Source: Saccharomonospora marina XMU15 (GTDB taxonomy: Bacteria; Actinomycetota; Actinomycetes; Mycobacteriales; Pseudonocardiaceae). From it: a stretch of DNA of 64,000 nt. The notes below the pieces were generated by a model, which did no database searches, was not told the origin of the DNA, and was given only the letters and a program-made list of their open reading frames with translations. Shown here piece after piece: positions 26,186 to 33,044 of this stretch; the stretch's first letter is position 1; every line of letters begins with the position of its first letter. The position numbers and the translations under genes were made by a program. The DNA lies in the NCBI RefSeq assembly GCF_000244955.1, contig NZ_CM001439.1, positions 1,578,628 through 1,642,627 of the forward strand, given 5' to 3'.

Positions 26186-26235
26186 CGTTCACCAGCGCCC
26201 GCGCGTGAAGCCCGGGACGAAGGGGAGGAACAACC

Positions 26236-26649
26236 ATGGTCTACCAACGGCACGACGCCATGGTCGACGAGCGTTCGGTGGCGCAGCTTGTCACTGATCT
26301 GTCCGAGCAGACGAGCAGGCTCGTCCGGGACGAGATGAAGCTCGCCATGGCAGAGTTGCAGAGCAAGGGCAAGCACCTCGGAGTGGGAGCCGGACTGGCG
26401 GGTGCTGCGGGAGTGATCGCGTTCTTCGGCGCGGGCACGATGCTCGCCGCGGCCGTCCTCGCGCTCGCCCTCGTTCTGCCCGCATGGGCGGCCGCGCTCG
26501 TCATCGGTGGTGGCCTGTTGCTGCTCGCCGGGCTGATCGGACTGATCGGCAAGGGCCAGGTGCGGCGAGCCGGCCCGCCGGTGCCGAGGGAGGCGGTCGA
26601 CAGCGTGCGCAAGGACATCGACACCGTCAGGGAGCGGTTCCGGCAATGA
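26236..26649 (+). CDS. Holin-superfamily III-like membrane protein (Phage_holin_3_6)
   Basis: A 137-residue protein with an N-terminal amphipathic region (SVAQLVTDLSEQTSRLVRDEMKLA) and two hydrophobic helices (GAAGVIAFFGAGTMLAAAVLALALVL and AALVIGGGLLLLAGLIGLI). Despite the family name these are chromosomal envelope-stress proteins in actinobacteria. It is joined by ATGA overlaps to DUF3618 and DUF4235 genes, a widespread trio. AGGGGAGGAA precedes the ATG. Confidence 0.85.
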   Translation: MVYQRHDAMVDERSVAQLVTDLSEQTSRLVRDEMKLAMAELQSKGKHLGVGAGLAGAAGVIAFFGAGTMLAAAVLALALVLPAWAAALVIGGGLLLLAGLIGLIGKGQVRRAGPPVPREAVDSVRKDIDTVRERFRQ

Positions 26650-26903
26650 GCACGCCAGAAGACTTCCCGCAAACGGTCGAGCAGGCCCGCACAGATATCG
26701 AGCTGACCCGCGAGGAACTCGGTGACACCGCGCAGGCGCTGGCGCACAAGCTGAACGTGCCGCAGCGCACCAAGGAACAGGTGCGGATGCGGTCGTCGGT
26801 CGCGGTGAGCAGGCTGCGTGAGAACGCCGTACCGCTGGCCGTTGTCGGCGCACTCGCCGCACTCGTCGTCGGCGGGGTGCTGACCTGGAGGATGAAGCGA
26901 TGA
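26646..26903 (+). CDS. DUF3618 protein
   Basis: An 85-residue protein with an N-terminal helical segment typical of DUF3618 (VEQARTDIELTREELGDTAQALAHKLNVP) and one C-terminal membrane helix (LAVVGALAALVVGGVLTW) followed by RMKR. It probably associates with the holin-like protein at the membrane. ATGA overlaps on both sides show strict translational coupling in the trio. Function unknown. Confidence 0.85.
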   Translation: MSTPEDFPQTVEQARTDIELTREELGDTAQALAHKLNVPQRTKEQVRMRSSVAVSRLRENAVPLAVVGALAALVVGGVLTWRMKR

Positions 26904-27172
26904 AGGTGCTCTACCGGCCGCTGAGCCTGCTGGTGAGCACGGGCGGGGCACTGCTCGCCGGTGCCGTGTTCCGTAAGGTCTGGCGACTGGTCAGCGGCGA
27001 GGACGAGGCGCCCCAGCCCACGGATCGCCGGTTCTCGATCTGGGAGGTGGTCGCCGCCGCCGCGATGCAGGGCGCTGTCGCGGGGGCGGTACGCGCCGCC
27101 GTGGACCGCGCCGGAGCCGCGGGCTACGAGAAGGCGACCGGCTCCTGGCCTGGGGACGACGGGGACGAGTAG
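26900..27172 (+). CDS. DUF4235 membrane protein
   Basis: A 90-residue protein with an N-terminal helix (LSLLVSTGGALLAGAVFRKVW) and a second amphipathic/apolar stretch (IWEVVAAAAMQGAVAGAVRAAVDR) separated by a charged loop. This is the DUF4235 pattern. It is third in the holin-like trio. Its stop is 4 bp before the GTG of the methyltransferase gene, so that gene may be read through from the same promoter. Confidence 0.85.
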   Translation: MKVLYRPLSLLVSTGGALLAGAVFRKVWRLVSGEDEAPQPTDRRFSIWEVVAAAAMQGAVAGAVRAAVDRAGAAGYEKATGSWPGDDGDE

Positions 27173-27176
27173 TCGC

Positions 27177-27839
27177 GTGGTCTTGCTGAGGGCACCTGGG
27201 GTCTACCGGCCCCAGGAGGACACCCACCTGCTCTGCGACGCGATGCTGGCCGCCCCCGTGCCCGCGCGTGGCCGGGTACTGGACATCGGGACCGGAACGG
27301 GGGCGCTCGCGTTGCGGGCGGCCCGCGCCGGGGCGGCCGAGGTGGTGGCCCTCGACGTGTCACGCCGTGCGCTGGCGACGGCATGGGTCAACGCGCGGCT
27401 TCGGCGGCTACCGGTGCGCACCCGTAGGGGCGACGCCGGTGAGGTCGCCGATCGCCCGCCATTGGGCCGGTTCGATCTGGTGCTGGCCAACCCGCCGTAC
27501 GTGCCGTGGCCCGGCGAAGGGCGGCGCTGCCTGCGCTGGGACGCCGGGCCCGACGGCAGGGCGGTACTCGACCCGCTGTGCGTCGGCATGCCCGAACTGC
27601 TGGCACCGCACGGCTTCCTGCTGCTGGTGCAGTCGACGCTGTGCGGTGTGGACCGAACCGAGGACCGGCTTCGCGGGTCGGGACTGAAGACGTCGGTGGT
27701 GGCGCGCCGCCACCTGCCGTTCGGGTCCGTGCTGCGCGGCAGGAGGGCCTATCTGGAACGGGCCGGGCTCATCGAACCCGGACAGCGCGAAGAGGAGCTG
27801 GTGGTGATCCGTGCCGACCGAACCAAGCCGTCGGCGTGA
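27177..27839 (+). CDS. HemK2/MTQ2-like class I methyltransferase
   Basis: A 220-residue SAM-dependent methyltransferase. The early GVYRPQEDTHLL box is the hallmark of the HemK2/MTQ2 branch; SAM motif I is VLDIGTGTGALALRAARAG and the catalytic motif is LANPPYVPW (NPPY, used by N5-glutamine and N6-adenine methyltransferases). The short bacterial form lacks the N-terminal helical domain of PrmC, so it is not the main release-factor methylase. The GTG at 27177 directly follows the DUF4235 stop. It overlaps the CDGSH gene by 29 bp. Confidence 0.85.
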   Translation: MVLLRAPGVYRPQEDTHLLCDAMLAAPVPARGRVLDIGTGTGALALRAARAGAAEVVALDVSRRALATAWVNARLRRLPVRTRRGDAGEVADRPPLGRFDLVLANPPYVPWPGEGRRCLRWDAGPDGRAVLDPLCVGMPELLAPHGFLLLVQSTLCGVDRTEDRLRGSGLKTSVVARRHLPFGSVLRGRRAYLERAGLIEPGQREEELVVIRADRTKPSA

Positions 27840-28062
27840 GCCGAGGCGAGTCACCGTCGTACCGGGCGGGCCCATCCTGGTGGAGGGACCCGTGGAGATC
27901 CGGGTGCAGCCGACCGGCGAGCACGGCCGCGAAGCCGGAGGGCGAGACGACGGCAACGGCGCCGCCACCGTCGTCTCGGAACGCTTCCAGGTGGCCATCT
28001 GCGCGTGCCGTCGCAGCAAGACCTACCCGTTCTGCGATACCAGCCACCGTCGAAAGCGCTGA
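27811..28062 (+). CDS. CDGSH-type iron-sulfur protein
   Basis: An 83-residue protein with one CDGSH motif near the C-terminus (CACRRSKTYPFCDTSH), giving the 3-Cys/1-His ligand set of a redox-active, pH-labile 2Fe-2S cluster. No membrane anchor. The N-terminal 45 residues are variable and Arg/Gly-rich. The GTG start at 27811 lies inside the methyltransferase gene. It is convergent with, and 19 bp from, the gene for an iron-containing redox enzyme, a pairing that suggests shared iron-linked chemistry. Confidence 0.88.
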   Translation: MPTEPSRRREPRRVTVVPGGPILVEGPVEIRVQPTGEHGREAGGRDDGNGAATVVSERFQVAICACRRSKTYPFCDTSHRRKR

Positions 28063-28081
28063 GTGCCGCGGCCGCTGCCCG

Positions 28082-29119
28082 CTACCGCAGCGGAAGCCGA
28101 AGCGAGGACTCACCCGAGCGCCAGCGGGAGAGCAGGTGCTGGGCGAGGTGGCCTTCCAGCAGGTCGGTCGCCTGTATGCCGAACACGACGTCGGGGGCCA
28201 GCCAGGGTTCGCGCCGCAGCAGGTCGCCGATCACCTCGCGGCGCACCACCTGCTCGTGCACGGCGTCGGCCTCGACGTGTTCGGTGAAGAACGGCAGGCA
28301 GCCAGCGGGCGCGCCGAGCCGCTGCAGTGCCGCGACGATGCGCGTCGCGCTGGGCGCGGTGGTGATCTCGGCCGCGGCGAAGTGCCCGACGAGCGCGCCA
28401 CGCAGGCTACGGTGCAGGCCGAACAGCGACATCAGGTTGACCGGCGCGAACGCTTGCGGCGGGACGTGTTCCAGGTAGTGCAGATAGCCGGTGCGCAGTC
28501 CCGCCGATTCGAGCAGATCGGCGTACAGCCGCGAGTGCATCCGCTCGTACCGGCCGCCGCCGAACTCGTCGAACTCCACCGCCACCAGCGCGGCCTTGGC
28601 CTGCCCGCGTAGCCGGGGGATGACCCACGCGTGCGGGTCGGCCTCCTTGAGGTGGTAGATCGAGCGGTGCACGAGGTACTCGCGAAGCTGCCACCAGGTG
28701 CCCTCGTCGCGCAGCCAGTGGGTGACGCCGCCGCCGTTGACCGGCTCGACGAGCAGGTCGTCGAGCACGCCCGCCACGTCGTCGCCTCCTGCCACATCGG
28801 CGCGCAGCGCGGCAAGCAGCCGCCCCTCCAGCGCGGCGCGGGTGCGTAGCAGCGCCGGGTGCCACTCCCAGTCGGGGTCGACGCCCGCGAAACCGCGGTA
28901 GTGCAGCTCGTAGCAGATCTGTAGGGCCAACTGCACGTCATCGCCGTAGGGGTGGCTTCCGGTGACGTCGGTCGGCAGCCGGTGCCGCGCACGCGGACTC
29001 CCCGCGAGGGCGGTCACGATCGCCGCGGAGTGCGGCCCTCGCGGTAGCGGCAGAGCCGGGATCGCCTCGTTCTCGGTGGCCTGCGCCGAGGGTGTCGCCG
29101 TGGGTGTCGGAATCCGCAC
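28082..29119 (-). CDS. Iron-containing redox enzyme (heme-oxygenase-like diiron fold)
   Basis: A 345-residue all-helical protein of the iron-containing redox enzyme family (HDO-like), whose members bind two irons using Glu/His ligands on four helices. Candidate ligand segments are ICYELHYRGF, LKEADPHAWV, VAVEFDEFGGGRYERMHSRL and FTEHVEADAVHEQVV; the EHxxxDxxH pattern is typical. The N-terminal 25 residues are low-complexity Thr/Pro/Ala. GTG 29119 is the first possible start and lies 10 bp after a SigB/SigF-like -10 box, so the message may be leaderless. Substrate unknown. Confidence 0.8.
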   Translation of the reverse strand: MRIPTPTATPSAQATENEAIPALPLPRGPHSAAIVTALAGSPRARHRLPTDVTGSHPYGDDVQLALQICYELHYRGFAGVDPDWEWHPALLRTRAALEGRLLAALRADVAGGDDVAGVLDDLLVEPVNGGGVTHWLRDEGTWWQLREYLVHRSIYHLKEADPHAWVIPRLRGQAKAALVAVEFDEFGGGRYERMHSRLYADLLESAGLRTGYLHYLEHVPPQAFAPVNLMSLFGLHRSLRGALVGHFAAAEITTAPSATRIVAALQRLGAPAGCLPFFTEHVEADAVHEQVVRREVIGDLLRREPWLAPDVVFGIQATDLLEGHLAQHLLSRWRSGESSLRLPLR

Positions 29120-29128
29120 GTCGCTGGG

Positions 29129-29155
29129 CTACCCGCGGCGGCGCGCCGGTACACC
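29129..29155 (-). promoter_or_regulatory. SigB/SigF-like promoter for the iron-redox enzyme gene
   Basis: Minus strand GGTGT (29155-29151), 16 bp, GGGTAG (29134-29129), immediately before the GTG at 29119. Confidence 0.5.
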
Positions 29156-29231
29156 TTTACGTGGTACGTGAGCGCGCGACGGCGGCAGGCGAGCCCGCCC
29201 GCTGTGAAGGCTCGGCAAGTATGCTGCGGGC

Positions 29232-30116
29232 GTGGCCACGGGGCCGGAGCAGTGGCGGGTTTTCGAGGACGCGCGTCCCCGGCTGTTCGCGCTGGCGTAC
29301 CGGCTGCTCGGTTCGGCGTCGGACGCTGAGGATGCCGTACAGGACACGGCTTTGCGGTTCCACGCGGCTGATCGCGAGGCGCTGCGGACACCGCAGGCAT
29401 GGCTGACCAGGGTGCTGACGAACGTGTGTCTGAATCGGCTCACCTCGGCGCGTTCGCGGCGGGAGCGGTATGTGGGGCCGTGGTTGCCCGAACCGGTGGA
29501 CACCACGCGGGCGGATCTGGGCCCGCTGGAGAACGCGGCGCAGCGGGAATCGGTTTCGATGGCGGTCCTCGTACTGCTGGAGCGGTTGACGCCGCCGGAG
29601 CGTGCGGTGTTCGTGCTGCGAGAGGCCTTCGGTTACAGCCACCGCGAGATAGCCGAGTTGTTGCGGCTGAGCGAGACCAACTGCCAGCAGCTGTACCACC
29701 GTGCGCGCGGACACGTTACGGCGGGCCGCGCCAGGTTCGCCGCCTCCGCCGAGCACGGGCAGCAACTGGCGAGGCGATTCCTGGCCGCTGCCAGGGGCGG
29801 CGACATCGACGCGCTGCGCGAGTTGCTCGCCGCGGACGTGGTGGTGTGGGCCGACGGCGGCGGCATGGCCTCGGCGGCGCGTCGCCCGGTGCGGGGCGCC
29901 GAGCGGGTGGCTCGCTACCTGAGCTGGATGAGCCGCGAGCAACCGGGGCTGCGAGTTGTCGTCACCGAACTGAACGGCCAGCCGGGTCTGGTCGCGGTGG
30001 TGGAAGAGCACGTGTTGCTGGCGGTGGTGCTGGAGCCGGGGCCCGACCGCATCACCGGAATCAAGATCGTCGCCAATCCCGACAAGCTCGCTTTCCTTTC
30101 CACGCAACTGCTATGA
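29232..30116 (+). CDS. ECF41-type RNA polymerase sigma factor with SnoaL-like C-terminal extension
   Basis: A 294-residue extracytoplasmic-function sigma factor. Sigma region 2 (about residues 8-75, LAYRLLGSASDAEDAVQDTALRF) and region 4 (about 108-165, LTPPERAVFVLREAFGYSHREIAELL) are followed by a roughly 120-residue SnoaL-like domain. The linker WLPEP, the DGGG box (DGGGM, where K is usual) and the C-terminal NPDKL are diagnostic of group ECF41, in which the extension, not a separate anti-sigma factor, controls activity. It is followed 84 bp downstream by an oxidoreductase gene, the usual ECF41 target type. GTG start at 29232. Confidence 0.92.
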   Translation: MATGPEQWRVFEDARPRLFALAYRLLGSASDAEDAVQDTALRFHAADREALRTPQAWLTRVLTNVCLNRLTSARSRRERYVGPWLPEPVDTTRADLGPLENAAQRESVSMAVLVLLERLTPPERAVFVLREAFGYSHREIAELLRLSETNCQQLYHRARGHVTAGRARFAASAEHGQQLARRFLAAARGGDIDALRELLAADVVVWADGGGMASAARRPVRGAERVARYLSWMSREQPGLRVVVTELNGQPGLVAVVEEHVLLAVVLEPGPDRITGIKIVANPDKLAFLSTQLL

Positions 30117-30120
30117 GCAC

Positions 30121-30143
30121 GGTCACAGCCGGGTGCTGTCAGC
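30121..30143 (+). promoter_or_regulatory. Possible ECF41 target promoter region
   Basis: GGTCACA (30121-30127) and TGTCAGC (30137-30143) resemble the ECF41 -35 element TGTCACA. No clean CGTC -10 lies at the expected distance, so the assignment rests mainly on gene order. Confidence 0.25.
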
Positions 30144-30200
30144 TTCGCGCGCCTCATCCGGTTCAACCGGTGTCCGTACCAGTTGAGAAGGAGAGCGAAC

Positions 30201-31307
30201 ATGGCTCATCGCATCGTGGTCGTCGGCGCAGGCTATTCCGGACTCAGGGCGGCACGCCGCCTCGCGCGGTCGCTGCCCGAGGCGTCGGTGACCGTGGTCA
30301 ACCCGCGCGCGCAATTCGTCGAGCGGGTCCGGCTGCACCAGGTGGCCGCGGGCTACCGCCCGCGCGAGTACGCGTTGCCGGACCTGCTGCGTGCCGACGG
30401 CGCCGAGTTCGTCGTCGGCACGGCGCAGACGCTGGACCCGCGCGGCCGCCTGCTGGGGGTCGACACCCTTGCCGAGCCGTTGCCCTACGACACGCTGGTG
30501 TACGCGCTGGGCAGCGTCGCCCAAGCCGGTCCAGCCGGTGCGGCCGAGCACGCCGTGACCGTAGCCGATCCGGGGCAGGCGCGGCTGCTGCGCGACCGCG
30601 TCGACTCGCTCGCCCGCGAGCGAGGCACGGTCGCGGTCGTTGGCGGTGGCCTCACCGGGATCGAAACCGCCGCCGAACTGGCCGAGAGCCACCCCGAGTT
30701 GCGGGTGCGCCTGCTGTCGGCAGGCGAGCCGGGATCGACACTGTCCGATCGGGGCCGCCGCCACGTGCTGGCCACTCTGCACCGACTCGGCGTGGAGGTG
30801 TGTCCGGAGGCGAAGGTGGTCGCCGTGTACCCCGAGGGTGTGGAGTTGGCAGGCGGCGCGCGGGTCGAGGCCGGGCTCACCGTGTGGGCGAGCGGGTTCG
30901 GCGTGCCGGACCTGGCGCAGCGGGCGGGAATCGCCGTTGCCGACGGCGGGCGGGTCGCCGTGGACTCCAGCTTGCGGTCGCTTTCGCACAGCGACGTCTA
31001 CGCCGTCGGTGACAGTGCCGCCGCTCACGGGCCTGGCGGGCGGCCGATGCGGTTGTCGTGCGCGACGGCGCTGCCGCTCGGGCGTTACGCGGCCGACGTG
31101 ATCGCCGCGCGGCTTCACGGCAGGAGTCCGCGCGAGCTGCGGTTTCGGTACCTGATCCAGTGCGTCAGCCTCGGCAGGCGCGACGGGTTGATCCAGTTCG
31201 TCGCCGGGGACGACAGTCCACATGAGAAGGTCGTTACCGGCAGCGGCGCGGCCGCCATCAAGGAACGCGTTGTCCGCTACGCCGCGCGGTCGGCCACGGG
31301 GCGCTGA
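30201..31307 (+). CDS. FAD/NAD(P)-dependent oxidoreductase (NDH-2-like pyridine nucleotide-disulfide family)
   Basis: A 368-residue two-dinucleotide-fold flavoprotein. FAD site VVVGAGYSGLRAARRLA, NAD(P) site VAVVGGGLTGIETAAELAE and the late FAD motif DVYAVGDSAAAHG are intact. No redox-active CxxC is present, which fits an NADH:quinone- or carotenoid/AIF-like dehydrogenase rather than a disulfide reductase. The C-terminus lacks the amphipathic membrane helix of classical NDH-2. GAGAAGGAG lies 8 bp before ATG 30201. It is the probable target of the ECF41 sigma factor encoded upstream. Confidence 0.88.
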   Translation: MAHRIVVVGAGYSGLRAARRLARSLPEASVTVVNPRAQFVERVRLHQVAAGYRPREYALPDLLRADGAEFVVGTAQTLDPRGRLLGVDTLAEPLPYDTLVYALGSVAQAGPAGAAEHAVTVADPGQARLLRDRVDSLARERGTVAVVGGGLTGIETAAELAESHPELRVRLLSAGEPGSTLSDRGRRHVLATLHRLGVEVCPEAKVVAVYPEGVELAGGARVEAGLTVWASGFGVPDLAQRAGIAVADGGRVAVDSSLRSLSHSDVYAVGDSAAAHGPGGRPMRLSCATALPLGRYAADVIAARLHGRSPRELRFRYLIQCVSLGRRDGLIQFVAGDDSPHEKVVTGSGAAAIKERVVRYAARSATGR

Positions 31308-31326
31308 GCTGCCGCCGTGCCGCCGC

Positions 31327-31839
31327 TCAGCAGAAGATCCACCACCACGGGCAGTCGTCCTCGGGCTCGGTCGTGGTCGTGGTGGTGGTAGTCGTCGTGG
31401 TCGGTGGCGACGACTGTGGTGGTGGCGGCGGATCGTCAGTTGCTGATCCGGTGGGTTCGACCGAACTGGATACCGGTTCGGTGGTCGTGGTGGTCGCCTG
31501 GGACTGCGTCGTGGTGGTGGTCTCCTCGGTGGTGGAGACCTCGGCGGTGGTGGTCGTCGAGGAGGATTCGTAGGTGGCGCGCCTGGTCGGGGTCGAACTC
31601 GGCCACGAGACCTCGGAGGTGGGGTCGTCGGGGAAAACGATGATGGCCGCGTCGTCGGGATCGGGCGCGGTCACCTCGTCGTCCGGCATGGAACTGACGA
31701 AGAACGCCGCGACGCCGCAGCCGATCACCACCGCCCCCATGACGGCGAGGACGCGCAGGCGCGAACTCGGCTCCGGCGGGACCCGGTCGTCCCAGCCTTC
31801 GCCGTCGGAGAGCCGTGTCACCGACACGTCGTAGTCCAC
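31327..31839 (-). CDS. Single-pass membrane protein with Thr/Ser-rich stalk and CPWWWIFC tail
   Basis: A 170-residue unknown protein. Residues 1-28 are charged, about 29-50 form one membrane helix (VLAVMGAVVIGCGVAAFFV), then an acidic stretch, a long Thr/Ser/Glu low-complexity stalk (about 95-157, with runs of Thr) and the extreme C-terminus EDDCPWWWIFC. The topology should place the stalk and tail outside. Two Cys flanking a triple Trp at the very end could form a disulfide-closed aromatic knob. GTG start at 31839. The stalk DNA is a GTG/GTC triplet-like repeat that could vary in length. No homologue family recognised. Confidence 0.75.
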   Translation of the reverse strand: MDYDVSVTRLSDGEGWDDRVPPEPSSRLRVLAVMGAVVIGCGVAAFFVSSMPDDEVTAPDPDDAAIIVFPDDPTSEVSWPSSTPTRRATYESSSTTTTAEVSTTEETTTTTQSQATTTTTEPVSSSVEPTGSATDDPPPPPQSSPPTTTTTTTTTTTEPEDDCPWWWIFC

Positions 31840-32175
31840 CGGGGTGCCCTTTCGCCACCGGAAGCAGCCGAACCGGTCATACCCTAGATCATGACCGACA
31901 TAGGGGAATTGTCCGGGATCGCACAGGCGCTACGGCGTCGGCCGCGGCCCGCGAAGCACCCATTGCGGTCCGGTCACGGTGTGCGACAGTCGCTGTTACG
32001 CAGCGCTTGCATCGCGGCGGGGCGCCCGGTTCCGCGCCCCCACCGCGATGCGGCTCGTCCGGCCGGACGCCCGCGTCGGCGGCGTCGGCGGCGTCGGCCG
32101 CGATGTGGCTCAGCGTCTACTGTGGATACTCGGTTCCCGGCGATGGTTCTCGGTAGGGATGTCGGCTGCTACCGG
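31840..32175. other. 336-bp intergenic region without a supported gene
   Basis: It lies between the start of the CPWWWIFC gene and the stop of the hydrolase gene, both on the minus strand. Short open frames cover it but encode Arg-rich, compositionally biased peptides with no ribosome site. GGCGGCGTC-type triplet repetition occurs around 32077-32100. A GGGTAT hexamer on the minus strand near 31880 lacks a -35 partner. Nothing else is recognised. Confidence 0.5.
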
Positions 32176-32964
32176 TCACGGGAGTTCGCGCAGGAACTTC
32201 ACCACGATGTCGTTGAACCGCACTTCGTGCTCCAGATTGGGTAGGTGCGCGGCGTTCTCGATGATCGCCAGTGTGGAGTTGGGGATGTGCTCGTGCAGTT
32301 CCCGCGCCACCGCCACGGGCGTGAACTCGTCCAGTCTGCCGACCACGATCAACGTGGGCACCTCGATGCGGCCGAGCATGGCCACGTAGTCGGGCCGCAA
32401 CGCCCGTCCCCGCAGTGCCGCTGCCGCCCCTTGCGGAGAGGTCGCACGCATCATGCCAAGCACGTGCCGCGCCGTCGCTGGTAGTCCCGCGATGTTGTGC
32501 GGTGCCAGCATCTTCGGCAGCACCTCCTCGGCGTAGCCCGCCATGCCCTCGCGCAGCAGCCTGCGTGCCTGCTGTTCTCGATCGGCCCTGCCGCGTGCGG
32601 TTTCCGCGTGAGGCGAGGTCGCCGCGAGCAGCAGGCCACGGATGCGTTCGGGGAACAGCCGCTGGCACTCCATGACGAGTTGCCCGCCCATCGACAGTCC
32701 ACCCAGGACGAACCGGTCGATGCCGAGCGCGTCCAGCAACTCGGCGACATCGCCTGCGAAGACCTCGAACGGTGTGACGGCTTCGACACCACCGCTTTCG
32801 CCGTAGCCGCGCAGGTCCGGTGCGATCACGCGCCAGCCTTCCGCGCTGAACCGTTCCACCTGCGGCCGCCACATGGTGCGGTCGAAGGGGTGTCCGTGCA
32901 GCAGGACGAGTGGCGGACCGCTGCCTTCGTCGTCGTATCCGATCGTGCGCCCGTTCACCGTCAT
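32176..32964 (-). CDS. Alpha/beta hydrolase (3-oxoadipate enol-lactonase-like)
   Basis: A 262-residue alpha/beta hydrolase with oxyanion HGHPFD, nucleophile elbow GGLSMGGQ, acid in VGRLDEFTP and catalytic His in NAAHLPNLE. The layout matches enol-lactonase/haloperoxidase-like hydrolases; the substrate is unknown. ATG 32964 (MTVNGRTIGYDDEG) is preferred over an in-frame GTG at 32973. It is divergent from a MocR-type regulator with direct repeats between the two start codons, so it is probably that regulator's target. Confidence 0.87.
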   Translation of the reverse strand: MTVNGRTIGYDDEGSGPPLVLLHGHPFDRTMWRPQVERFSAEGWRVIAPDLRGYGESGGVEAVTPFEVFAGDVAELLDALGIDRFVLGGLSMGGQLVMECQRLFPERIRGLLLAATSPHAETARGRADREQQARRLLREGMAGYAEEVLPKMLAPHNIAGLPATARHVLGMMRATSPQGAAAALRGRALRPDYVAMLGRIEVPTLIVVGRLDEFTPVAVARELHEHIPNSTLAIIENAAHLPNLEHEVRFNDIVVKFLRELP

Positions 32965-33000
32965 CGTGGTCACGACAACGACGCTAACGAGCACATCAGA

Positions 33001-33044
33001 TCGGTGCAATGAAAACATTGACGTCGGTGCAATAATGTTGACGT
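33001..33044. promoter_or_regulatory. Paired direct repeats, probable MocR operator
   Basis: TCGGTGCAAT occurs at 33001-33010 and 33024-33033 (23 bp apart) and TTGACGT at 33018-33024 and 33038-33044. CAATG-AAAA-CATTG (33007-33020) is a perfect inverted repeat inside the first unit. AATAAT at 33031-33036 sits 7 bp before the regulator's GTG, consistent with a leaderless transcript. Direct repeats about two helical turns apart are the common MocR/PdxR operator arrangement. Confidence 0.55.

Noticed and set aside
26236-26649. Prophage remnant suggested by the holin-like protein
   Set aside because: No phage structural, integrase or lysis genes nearby; this family with DUF3618 and DUF4235 is a standard chromosomal trio in actinobacteria.
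31815-32389. Short plus-strand frames in the gap after the CPWWWIFC gene
   Set aside because: Arg-rich, no ribosome site, no homology recognised; one runs antisense into the hydrolase gene.
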